The notes under the pieces were generated by a model, which worked only from the letters and a program-made list of their open reading frames with translations, had not been told where the DNA came from and did not search any database. Below, piece after piece: positions 1-5,955 of a stretch of DNA of 9,620 nt. Origin of the DNA: Anaerolineae bacterium (GTDB taxonomy: Bacteria > Chloroflexota > Anaerolineae > E26-bin7); assembly GCA_029933115.1 (NCBI GenBank), contig JAOZOT010000113.1, positions 1-9,620 on the forward strand. Reading direction: 5' to 3'. Position numbers and translations under genes: made by a program. Position 1 is the stretch's first letter, and each line of letters opens with the position of its first letter.

Positions 1-34
1 CACGCTGTAAGTTGGCGCACTGCATCTTGAACAG

Positions 35-63
35 AGTATACCACACCCTTGGGGGGAGGTCAA
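35..63 (-). promoter_or_regulatory. Sigma70-type promoter firing out of the left edge
   Basis: On the minus strand TTGACC (58-63) is followed after exactly 17 nt by TATACT (35-40); each box matches the consensus at 5 of 6 positions. The predicted start is near base 28. It lies just past the transketolase stop, so the next leftward gene probably has its own promoter. An ATG on the minus strand at 23-25 opens a frame that runs off the edge, without a clear ribosome site, so I do not call a gene there. Confidence 0.6.
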
Positions 64-69
64 CAGAAG

Positions 70-2418
70 CTAACCCGCTTCCTCCAACGCCTGCCTGATT
101 CGGCCCAATCGCTTTTCTCTGTCTTTGACAAAGCGCTCGATGCCCTTCAGCAGCCAATCGGGGGAGAGGTGAGCTTCTTCCACGACCTCTTCCACCGTGC
201 CGCCCGTCCGCCAGCGGTTGTCCCAGTCGGCCGAGAGGGAATATTCCTCAGCAATTTTGTTGTGCAGCCAGGGGTGCATCAGCCAGCGCGCCTGGGTGGT
301 GATGCACATGGAATCAAGCCAATCGGCCGGGGAGAGGATGCGCTCCTGGTATGCCTTGGGCTGGAGACGGAAGAGCTCCGGGCTGATGGCCGCCACGATT
401 TTGACGTTGGGGCCGGACCTGTCCAGTTCTGGCAGAATTTTGACCACGTTGGCCATGGCGCTGGTGCCCTGCACGATCAAGGTCCCCATCCGTTTCTGGC
501 CTGGCTTGTAGTCGCGTACCAGGTAGGCCCCTTTGGCCGCCTCGAAGTGAGAGGCCATACCCACCGCCTGGCGGTCGGGCACCTCGATGGCCGGGCGGGT
601 CAGGTGCAGAGCGATGATGGGCACGTCTTGTTTCAGGGCCGCGCCCAGCACCACAGGCACCTCATTGTGCTCCCAGGGATGCAGGTTGATGATCTGCCTT
701 TCGGGGAAGCACTGGGTGACTCCCGGTGAGAAAATGCCAAAGTGGGTGCGGGAGTCGTCGGCCGTCTCCGGGCCGGAGTGACCGGCCACCCAGATGACCT
801 TGCCCATCTTGAGTTGACAGTCCTGGGCCATCTGGCTGAAAAGGCGGAAAAGGCCGTACTTGAGGTAGACGAAGGAGCCGTAGGTGGAACAGGCTCCATA
901 GAAGCCGTTGAATTCGGCCTCGGGGTCCTCGGCAAAGTTGACCGAGGCCATGCCCACCAGGATGCCCGCGTTGGCGAACTCGGTGATCTCCTGGGGCAGA
1001 AGCACCCCCTCTGGACTGCCGTAGCGTTCGTACCAGCCGTAGCCGGGAAAGTCGCCCCAGGGCTTGGCAAAGCCGGAGATCATAGTCGAGTCGGCCAGGT
1101 CGGCCGAGCAGACGATGAACAGGGGTCGCCCATAGTGCTCGTGGCCGAAGGCGTTGACCCAGCCGCCCCACTTGGCCAGGGCAGCACGGTTGGCGACCTT
1201 GGTCCCAGGAGCCGCGTACATCTCTGGCGGATAGTGCTCAAAGTCGTAGAGCCGTTCGTCTTTGAAGGGATTCTTCCCGCCCAGTTTGAAGGTGGGAATT
1301 TCCTGCGGTATCGAGTCGCCCAGGGCCACCAAGGTGTCGGCGATGTAGTCAATTAGCTCCTGGTCGCGATGCAGCACGTCAATGACCGCTTCCAGGTTGG
1401 CCCTGAACTGAGCTTGCAGGGCCTGCGGGTCAGAAGGGGCCGGCCGGCCAAAACCCTCAAATTGCACGCCGTACTTTTGGGCGAAAGGCTCCTTGGTTTT
1501 CCAGAACTTTTCGTCGTTCAGCTTGTGGGGGCTGCCGTGGGACTTGTTGTCGTATTTGAGGTACTCCCGCCCTTTGCGCGTCTTGACCCAGGTGATACTG
1601 GGCGCCCTGTCGGGGTTGGGGGTGTAGACCATCTCCAGAATGGCTCGTGTGACCGAGCCCCAGTCGTGACCCTGTTCGGCGCTGAAGACCCGCCAGCCGT
1701 AAGGGGCGAACCACTCGGTAGGGGTGCCGTGGACTACGGTGCTCAGCGGGTGGTCGTCAATGCCAAAGTCGTTCCAGTCCACGATGTAGTAGAGGTTGTC
1801 CAGCCCCAGGCCCCAGGCCGAGTTCTTGGCCTCGTGTGCGCCGCCGGGGGTCAATCCGGCATCGCCTTCAAAGGCAAAGACCTTGACCTCACCGGCACCG
1901 GCTCTCTTGAGGGCAAATGCTTCTCCCACGGCCGGAGGCGAACCGTGGCCCGAGGGGCCGGTGTTGAATTTCAGAAACAGGGTCTTACCCTCCATCTCGG
2001 CGTGGCCGGAGAGCCCTTTGTTGTGCCGGAACCCCAGCAGGTCTTCCCAGTAGAGAGCCCGTTCCTCGGGATTGGGAATGAGGTACTTGTCATCTCCCGT
2101 CTGCCGGTACTTTACCCGCAGGGCCTCGTTGAGCACGGCCAGAGCAGCGTAGACGAGGGGGATGGTGTGGCCGGCGATCAGGATGAAGCGGTCGCCGAAC
2201 CGCTTTTCGGGGTGGCGGATGTCCCACCTCATCACCCCGCTGAGCAGGGTGACCACCAGGGCGTGGACCTTGGACCGTGAGCCGCCGGGGTGGCCGCTCT
2301 GACGGTAGTTGAGCATGATGTCAATGAGTTGGTCAATCATGTCCTTGATCTTCTCCCACTTAGGGAAATGGGGGGCCAGTTCAAGGTATTTTGCTGTGAT
2401 CTCTTTGTCGGCTGTCAT
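70..2418 (-). CDS. Transketolase-family thiamine diphosphate enzyme (long, divergent)
   Basis: The 782-residue product has the three-part transketolase plan: a diphosphate-binding domain (about 20-300), a pyrimidine domain (about 410-610) and a C-terminal domain (about 640-780). Visible motifs are SGHPGG (41-46), AGH (82-84), a metal/ThDP motif GDA at 185-187 with Asn216 exactly 30 residues after Asp186 as in known transketolases, the likely catalytic Glu480 in ITEFAN, and DSRTH (555-559), matching the usual DGPTH. By family it would move two-carbon ketol units between sugar phosphates in the cytosol (pentose phosphate pathway). It is over 100 residues longer than typical enzymes and has GDA rather than GDG, so substrates may differ. 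I chose the ATG at 2418 because AAAGGAG lies 12 nt upstream; the longer frame from 2508 would overlap the regulator gene. It is probably co-transcribed with the ArsR-type gene 52 bp upstream. Phosphoketolase is unlikely because its hallmark motifs are absent. Confidence 0.88.
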   Translation of the reverse strand: MTADKEITAKYLELAPHFPKWEKIKDMIDQLIDIMLNYRQSGHPGGSRSKVHALVVTLLSGVMRWDIRHPEKRFGDRFILIAGHTIPLVYAALAVLNEALRVKYRQTGDDKYLIPNPEERALYWEDLLGFRHNKGLSGHAEMEGKTLFLKFNTGPSGHGSPPAVGEAFALKRAGAGEVKVFAFEGDAGLTPGGAHEAKNSAWGLGLDNLYYIVDWNDFGIDDHPLSTVVHGTPTEWFAPYGWRVFSAEQGHDWGSVTRAILEMVYTPNPDRAPSITWVKTRKGREYLKYDNKSHGSPHKLNDEKFWKTKEPFAQKYGVQFEGFGRPAPSDPQALQAQFRANLEAVIDVLHRDQELIDYIADTLVALGDSIPQEIPTFKLGGKNPFKDERLYDFEHYPPEMYAAPGTKVANRAALAKWGGWVNAFGHEHYGRPLFIVCSADLADSTMISGFAKPWGDFPGYGWYERYGSPEGVLLPQEITEFANAGILVGMASVNFAEDPEAEFNGFYGACSTYGSFVYLKYGLFRLFSQMAQDCQLKMGKVIWVAGHSGPETADDSRTHFGIFSPGVTQCFPERQIINLHPWEHNEVPVVLGAALKQDVPIIALHLTRPAIEVPDRQAVGMASHFEAAKGAYLVRDYKPGQKRMGTLIVQGTSAMANVVKILPELDRSGPNVKIVAAISPELFRLQPKAYQERILSPADWLDSMCITTQARWLMHPWLHNKIAEEYSLSADWDNRWRTGGTVEEVVEEAHLSPDWLLKGIERFVKDREKRLGRIRQALEEAG

Positions 2419-2470
2419 AGCTGTTGGATGCTCCTTTCTTGAGTGTGTGCGGTTAACCGCTTGCCCTATC

Positions 2471-3127
2471 CTAATTCTCCGTGTTTTCAGGCTCGGTTTC
2501 AAGTTCATCCGAGATGGGTGTCAGAAAGAGCGTGGCTCTGCAATTCACTAAGGGAAGGTTATCGCCGGAACGCTCGTTTTCACGCTCCATCTCAATAATG
2601 CGATTCTTAATAGTAGCCAACTCGTCTTTTATAAGCCTGAATTGATCTGGCGTTAGTCTTGTACTCAGAGTGTAGTGGAACCCTATACCCAGACCTTCGT
2701 GTACCTTAAGGCGGGAAATCCCTTCTCGAGATGTGTCCAGCAGGTTAGCTATAAATTTGACTGCCGCCTTAAAAGAGCGGAGTGTGACCTCATTAGGTAC
2801 TAGATCTTTGGGTATCAGTCTGGAAGAATCCAGGTAGTGAGCAACCATCTGATAATACTTTTCTGTGATGCCGTGCGAGCTTCCTTCCCCATAAAACCTC
2901 ACCAGCCCTACTTTTTTCAAGATTTTCAGATGATAGTGCGCCCGCGCTCGTGAAATTCCCAAGGCCCGGGCTAGCTGAGCTCCTGTCTTGGGTTCTGCCA
3001 TCATGAAGTACATACGAAATCGTATTGGGTCTGCAATGGCCTCCAGTTGCTCAATGTTTTCCAGGTAGTAGATATCTTGTATGGTGTGCCTTGCACTTTT
3101 TTGGCCTGTTTCATTGTTGCGTTCCAT
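2471..3127 (-). CDS. ArsR-type winged-helix transcriptional regulator
   Basis: The 218-residue protein has an N-terminal winged helix (about 25-85): an ADPIRFRMYFMM helix, then QLARALGISRARAHYHLKILKKVGLV as helix-turn-helix and start of the wing (GEGSSHGITEKYY). This matches the ArsR/HTH_20 class that binds promoters as dimers. The C-terminal half (about 90-205) is longer than in classic ArsR metal sensors and ends in a charged helix and an acidic tail; I see no ELCVCDL-type metal site, so the ligand is unknown. The ATG at 3127 has GGAG 6 nt upstream. The gene lies 52 bp before the transketolase on the same strand, so it probably controls its own operon. A perfect inverted repeat at 3193-3219, 66-92 bp upstream of the start, is a possible operator. 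The regulated function is inferred from position only. Confidence 0.85.
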   Translation of the reverse strand: MERNNETGQKSARHTIQDIYYLENIEQLEAIADPIRFRMYFMMAEPKTGAQLARALGISRARAHYHLKILKKVGLVRFYGEGSSHGITEKYYQMVAHYLDSSRLIPKDLVPNEVTLRSFKAAVKFIANLLDTSREGISRLKVHEGLGIGFHYTLSTRLTPDQFRLIKDELATIKNRIIEMERENERSGDNLPLVNCRATLFLTPISDELETEPENTEN

Positions 3128-3444
3128 AGTTCACTCCGCTTCCTGGCCCTGCAAGCCGAATCGCCAAGCTTTACTCTCAAAAGCTGCCGGTCTGCCAGGC
3201 GTCAATGGCTCACCTGGCATCTATTTGGGCCAGTACAAGTCCAGAGTGACTCCTGCCGTCGCTACATTTTGTTGAGGCACATAGCCCATTGCGGACAAGA
3301 TCCGTGATCTATCGAGTCTGACCTGATTGTATCCTAAAGTGGGCCGGTGGTAAGTCATCACAGATCAGATCACTTTGAATCCCCGCCCACTATGAGCAGG
3401 GGCTGCGGTCTACTGAGAGTTGTCGCTTCCTGCGGTGGGAGCCC
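3128..3444. other. Intergenic region between the dehydrogenase-like gene and the regulator
   Basis: This 317-bp stretch has no credible reading frame; short frames here lack ribosome sites and family-like sequence. It must hold the end of the leftward gene at 3445 and the promoter of the regulator. A weak minus-strand promoter candidate is TTACCA (3348-3353), 16 nt, TACAAT (3326-3331), which would give a leader of about 190 nt. A perfect 7-bp inverted repeat lies at 3193-3219. A weak GC-rich hairpin without a T tract lies near 3380-3402, so no clear terminator is visible. Confidence 0.5.
3193..3219. promoter_or_regulatory. Inverted repeat, possible operator of the ArsR-type gene
   Basis: TGCCAGG (3193-3199) and CCTGGCA (3213-3219) are perfect inverted copies separated by 13 nt. 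The site lies 66 bp upstream of the regulator start, in the leader or near the promoter. Winged-helix dimers commonly bind such repeats, but no footprint evidence exists and a chance 7-bp repeat is possible. Confidence 0.3.
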
Positions 3445-4440
3445 TTACCACAGAGTCACGATGGGCAAATCTCGCATCGTGACCAGTCCTGGTGCAGCTT
3501 CTTTCACGCGGCGGATGGCGTTGACGGCGATGGCTGTCGTAGCAGTGTCGCCGTTGGTGCCCTTGAGTTTGACTTCCAGGTTCGGCCTGCCGGTGATCTT
3601 GATGGTGTCTCCCTCATCTTTCGCTTCCAGCGCGGCGATGAAGGTGAGGTTCATGAATTCGCTCTCGTCGGTATAGCCACGGGCTACTTGTTTGAGGCCG
3701 CTCACCTGACCGGGCTGCACTTCAAAGTGCTCGGTCTTGATGAGCCGGTCGGCCACTATCGGTTCGATGCTCGCCTCGTAGCGGGCCAGCTTTTTGCCCA
3801 GCGTGTGGAAGACCATACCCATAGATTCGGGCAGGCCCACATGGCCCATGCGGCCGGCGGCCATCCTGGCCCTGAAGTCGTCCACCGTCATGCCAGAGCC
3901 GATCTTGGCCTGAAACGGGCCGCGCCGGGTGGAGGCGTTGATGACCCGCGTCACCTCAATGCGATCCACCTGCTGGCAGATGGCCGTCAGGTGCAGGGGC
4001 AGCGAGTCCATGAGAAAACCGGGGTTGACGCCGGTGGCCAGCACGGTTTTGCCGGCTCGTCTGGCTGCAGCGTCAATCTCGGCGGCCTCTTTGGGGTGGG
4101 CTAGCCAGGGGAAGGAGAGTTCCTCAGCGGTGGAGACGATGTCCAGCCCTGCTTCCAGGATTTCGATAATCTGATCCTTGAACAGATCGAAGTAGGAGCT
4201 AGTGGTGTGCAGCACTACGTCGGCCTCGGTTTGGGCCAGGGCTTGGGCCAATTTTTCGACCACAGCAAAGCCCAGGGGACGGTCCAGGCCGATGACCTGG
4301 CCTACATCTCTGCCGACCTTGGCCGGGTCAATGTCCACCCCGCCGACCAGTTCCAGCCCGGCGCGCTCCACCACGTGGCGTGCTGCGGCGCTGCCGATGG
4401 GGCCGAGCCCGTACTGAATCACTCGAACTGTGTTTGACAT
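3445..4440 (-). CDS. DapB-fold NAD(P)-dependent dehydrogenase, 2,4-diaminopentanoate dehydrogenase-like
   Basis: The 331-residue protein starts with a Rossmann strand and glycine loop GLGPIG (11-16), followed by the acidic end of strand two (VDIDPAKVG, 35-43), which suggests NAD(H). Further family features are LHTTSS (77-82), AGLDIVSTAEELSFPW (97-112) and the loop ATGVNPGFLMDSLP (135-148) that begins the second domain. This order resembles the dihydrodipicolinate reductase superfamily and, within it, 2,4-diaminopentanoate dehydrogenase (Ord) of anaerobic ornithine fermentation, an NAD(P)-dependent oxidative deaminase. Other ornithine-pathway genes are not in the window, so the substrate is unproven; it is not a normal DapB, which is shorter and carries different active-site motifs. 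The ATG at 4440 has GGAGGA 10 nt upstream; the frame stays open to 4563 but that extension has low-complexity, non-family sequence. It is separated from the next leftward gene by 317 bp and so is probably its own unit. Confidence 0.72.
   Translation of the reverse strand: MSNTVRVIQYGLGPIGSAAARHVVERAGLELVGGVDIDPAKVGRDVGQVIGLDRPLGFAVVEKLAQALAQTEADVVLHTTSSYFDLFKDQIIEILEAGLDIVSTAEELSFPWLAHPKEAAEIDAAARRAGKTVLATGVNPGFLMDSLPLHLTAICQQVDRIEVTRVINASTRRGPFQAKIGSGMTVDDFRARMAAGRMGHVGLPESMGMVFHTLGKKLARYEASIEPIVADRLIKTEHFEVQPGQVSGLKQVARGYTDESEFMNLTFIAALEAKDEGDTIKITGRPNLEVKLKGTNGDTATTAIAVNAIRRVKEAAPGLVTMRDLPIVTLW
3455..3483. repeat. Perfect 9-bp inverted repeat inside the 3' end of the dehydrogenase-like gene
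   Basis: GTCACGATG (3455-3463) and CATCGTGAC (3475-3483) can fold with an 11-nt loop. It covers roughly the last dozen codons, where the two arms encode VTM and IVT. No T tract follows in the direction of transcription, so it is not a standard terminator. It may protect the mRNA end or be chance. Confidence 0.45.
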
Positions 4441-4602
4441 GATTGACGAATCCTCCGCAGTATTATCAGGTTTTGCTGTCGCTCGGCCTGGACCTGGCAA
4501 TCCAGGCTTGAGCATAGTCTCAGTAGATTGCAATAGCTTGAAGCAGATCGTAACCGGAGTCAAAGAGCCGGATCGGGGTAGGCCAAAGGCAGTGTCTTCT
4601 GA

Positions 4603-4633
4603 GGATAGCCGCAGGCATTGCCTGCGGCTATCC
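4603..4633. repeat. Perfect 14-bp-stem hairpin (REP-like palindrome)
   Basis: GGATAGCCGCAGGC (4603-4616) is followed by the loop ATT and its exact reverse complement (4620-4633). A 14-bp perfect stem is very unlikely by chance. Neither strand has a T tract after it, which argues against an ordinary terminator. It resembles repetitive extragenic palindromes; copy number in the genome cannot be judged here. Confidence 0.85.
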
Positions 4634-4738
4634 CTGAGCCCACAGTGTTTGACGATCCCGCCCTCGCCCGGTAGCCCGACCGTAGTGTGAGGGGGGCGAA
4701 GGCGCAGATCTCAACCGTGTATCGGCCGAGCTTTGTTG

Positions 4739-4755
4739 GGGCTTTGGAAAAGCCC
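4739..4755. repeat. Short perfect hairpin
   Basis: GGGCTTT (4739-4745), loop GGA, AAAGCCC (4749-4755) form a 7-bp stem. No T run follows on either strand. It sits 13 bp from the AT-rich repeat at 4769, and the two may be parts of one element. Confidence 0.55.
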
Positions 4756-4768
4756 GACTTACTAGTCA

Positions 4769-4794
4769 AATAGATTTGGCGCGTTAAATCTATT
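4769..4794. repeat. AT-rich inverted repeat, operator-like
   Basis: AATAGATTT (4769-4777) and AAATCTATT (4786-4794) are perfect 9-nt inverted copies around the 8-nt centre GGCGCGTT. The symmetric form fits a dimer-binding site, but it lies over 240 bp from birA and over 320 bp from the dehydrogenase-like gene, far from either start. The AT content stands out from the GC-rich surroundings. Confidence 0.6.
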
Positions 4795-4916
4795 GTAGCA
4801 TCACCAACGCACTTTGTCAAATCGCGATGGGGAGGCCAGGACTTGGTCGAGGTAAGGTGTGTCGCACCTGTGATCGCCACTCTGAGAGGGGCTTGGCAGC
4901 CTCCACAACTCTTGCT

Positions 4917-4965
4917 CGTAGTGGGCGTTTCAGCGCCTCAAAAACGCACTGAAGTGCGCACTACG
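4917..4965. repeat. Long imperfect palindrome just upstream of the birA promoter
   Basis: Two 20-nt arms (4917-4936 and 4946-4965) pair at 16 Watson-Crick positions plus two G-T pairs, around the 9-nt loop CTCAAAAAC. The outer seven bases CGTAGTG/CACTACG match perfectly. The mixture of matches and mismatches looks like a decaying dispersed palindrome such as a REP or small non-autonomous element. It ends 26 bp before the birA -35 box. Confidence 0.75.
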
Positions 4966-4990
4966 AACTTCAATTGCGGTCTACTGAGGC

Positions 4991-5019
4991 TTGACTTAAG
5001 CGCCTTTCTGTAGTAATCT
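4991..5019 (+). promoter_or_regulatory. Promoter of birA
   Basis: TTGACT (4991-4996) matches the -35 consensus at 5 of 6 positions and is followed after exactly 17 nt by TAATCT (5014-5019), a weak -10 box that keeps the key first TA and final T. The predicted start near 5026 gives a leader of about 20 nt with the ribosome site in it. Confidence 0.55.
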
Positions 5020-5036
5020 TGAGACAGCATACGCTT

Positions 5037-5042
5037 GGAGGT
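5037..5042 (+). promoter_or_regulatory. Ribosome-binding site that decides the birA start
   Basis: GGAGGT lies 4 nt before GTG at 5047. The longer frame begins at TTG 5035, but this codon overlaps the site itself, as does GTG at 5041, so GTG 5047 is the best supported start. Confidence 0.7.
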
Positions 5043-5046
5043 GGCC

Positions 5047-5844
5047 GTGGAAGAGCTTTCGGTCGCGAGCATCGAAAAGGGACTGACGACGGCTTTCATG
5101 GGGCGTAGAATTATCTATTACCGCTCTGTCGGCTCGACCAACGATGTGGCCAGGGAGTTGGCTGTTCAGGGCGCACCCGAGGGGACGCTGGTCATCGCCG
5201 ACGAACAGACGGCGGGCAAGGGGCGATTGGGACGCCGCTGGCTGGCTCCACCTGGCACAAGCCTGCTGATGTCACTGTTGTTCCGCCCCCATTTTCTGGC
5301 GCCTCGGCAGGCCCAACGCCTGACTATGATCTGCTCCCTGGCCGTAGTTGAGGCCATAGAAGCAGTGACCGACCTCGCAGCGGCTATCAAATGGCCCAAC
5401 GACATCGTAGTGCGGAACAGAAAGGCAGGGGGGATTCTGACCGAGTTGGGAATCGCCGGTGAACGTCTGGACTACGCCGTTGTGGGCTTGGGGTTGAACG
5501 TTAACCTGGACTGGGGGGCGTTGGAAGCGATGGGGGAGTTGGTGGCTGCGGCCACCAGCCTGTCTCAGGAGTTGGGGCGAGAGGTGTCGCGGCCGGCGCT
5601 GCTGTGGAGGATATTGGAAAATGTGGAGAGTCGCTACCGACGCCTGAGGGCAGGAGAGTTGCCTCACGGCGAGTGGGCCTCTCGTTTGATAACTCTACAT
5701 AATCATGTGACAGTAGATACTCCCCAGGGGACGGTGGAGGGTTGGGCCGAGGGTGTGGACGCCGACGGGGCTCTCATCCTGCGTCTCTATGACGGTAAGC
5801 GTCAGCGGGTTCTGGCCGGTGACGTGACGCTGCGCAAAAGGTAA
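5047..5844 (+). CDS. birA: Biotin--[biotin carboxyl-carrier protein] ligase, monofunctional
   Basis: The 265-residue cytosolic enzyme activates biotin with ATP to biotinyl-AMP and attaches it to the lysine of a carrier protein such as that of acetyl-CoA carboxylase. The catalytic domain shows STN (30-32), the biotinyl-AMP loop GKGRLGRRW (57-65, the family's GRGRRGR segment), KWPNDI (115-120) and KAGGIL (126-131, with the ATP/biotin lysine). The small C-terminal SH3-like domain is at about 218-265 (VTVDTPQGTVEGWAEGVDADG, split by the usual turn). The N-terminal winged helix of E. coli BirA is missing, so it is a class I ligase that cannot repress a biotin operon directly. No biotin synthesis or carboxylase gene is adjacent. 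It has its own promoter, and the following small gene also has one, so they need not be co-transcribed. Confidence 0.95.
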   Translation: MEELSVASIEKGLTTAFMGRRIIYYRSVGSTNDVARELAVQGAPEGTLVIADEQTAGKGRLGRRWLAPPGTSLLMSLLFRPHFLAPRQAQRLTMICSLAVVEAIEAVTDLAAAIKWPNDIVVRNRKAGGILTELGIAGERLDYAVVGLGLNVNLDWGALEAMGELVAAATSLSQELGREVSRPALLWRILENVESRYRRLRAGELPHGEWASRLITLHNHVTVDTPQGTVEGWAEGVDADGALILRLYDGKRQRVLAGDVTLRKR

Positions 5845-5867
5845 GAGCAGTGGCACAATCGAGTCAG

Positions 5868-5906
5868 GTGCGACGCACTTTGCAGATGCATCGCGCCTTG
5901 ACTTTT
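5868..5906 (+). terminator. Possible terminator of birA
   Basis: GTGCGACGCA (5868-5877) pairs with TGCATCGCGC (5887-5896) at 8 of 10 positions plus one G-T pair, with a 9-nt loop. The tail CTTGACTTTT is only partly T-rich and includes the -35 box of the next promoter. Partial termination with reading into the next gene is possible. Confidence 0.4.
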
Positions 5907-5926
5907 GCAGGATTTCGCGCTATGCT
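5898..5926 (+). promoter_or_regulatory. Promoter of the 36-codon membrane protein gene
   Basis: TTGACT (5898-5903), a 17-nt spacer and TATGCT (5921-5926) form a good sigma70-type promoter, with 5 of 6 and 4 of 6 consensus matches. The predicted start near 5933 leaves a leader of about 22 nt that contains the ribosome site. Confidence 0.65.
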
Positions 5927-5940
5927 ATGAGAAGCTCAGG

Positions 5941-5948
5941 AAGGAGGT
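5941..5948 (+). promoter_or_regulatory. Consensus Shine-Dalgarno of the small gene
   Basis: AAGGAGGT is a full match to the 16S anti-Shine-Dalgarno and lies 7 nt before ATG 5956. It is the strongest ribosome site in the window and is the main reason to accept such a short gene. Confidence 0.8.
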
Positions 5949-5955
5949 CACGGTC

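Larger units (their letters stand above)
4441..5034. other. Divergent intergenic region rich in palindromes
   Basis: About 590 bp separate the leftward dehydrogenase-like gene from birA. Short frames occur, including one of 106 codons (4560-4880, minus), but none has a ribosome site or family-like sequence, and that one runs through two palindromes. The region holds at least four inverted repeats (4603-4633, 4739-4755, 4769-4794, 4917-4965) and the birA promoter at its right end. No convincing promoter for the leftward gene was found; weak boxes such as a minus-strand TATGCT near 4513-4518 have no good -35 box. Confidence 0.6.

Noticed and set aside
1369..2280. A 303-codon plus-strand frame across the transketolase
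   Set aside because: The transketolase motifs on the minus strand are unambiguous; the opposite frame has no recognisable domain or ribosome site.
70..2418. Phosphoketolase (similar length of about 800 residues)
   Set aside because: The phosphoketolase hallmark motifs around GPGHGGP and the IGDGEAETGP segment are missing, whereas transketolase landmarks and the 30-residue Asp-Asn spacing are present.
2419..2508. A 30-residue N-terminal extension of the transketolase
   Set aside because: It would overlap the regulator's end, is rich in Arg and Lys without family likeness, and the ATG at 2418 has its own AAAGGAG.
3304..3373. GTGATCT and AGATCAC inverted copies separated by 56 bp
   Set aside because: Seven-base arms this far apart are expected by chance and have no clear relation to a promoter or terminator.
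4486..4507. GCCTGG...CCAGGC hairpin in the leader of the dehydrogenase-like gene, sharing CCTGGCA with 3213-3219
   Set aside because: Six-base arms and a shared 7-mer are weak in GC-rich DNA; I could not tie it to a promoter or regulator.
4560..4880. A 106-codon minus-strand frame in the gap before birA
   Set aside because: No ribosome site, no family resemblance, and it runs through the perfect 14-bp-stem palindrome and two further repeats, so coding constraint is implausible.
4441..5034. A structured RNA (6S, RNase P, SRP or riboswitch) in the large gap
   Set aside because: I looked for the conserved cores of these RNAs and found none; only simple palindromes are visible. A covariance-model search would be needed to exclude rarer families.
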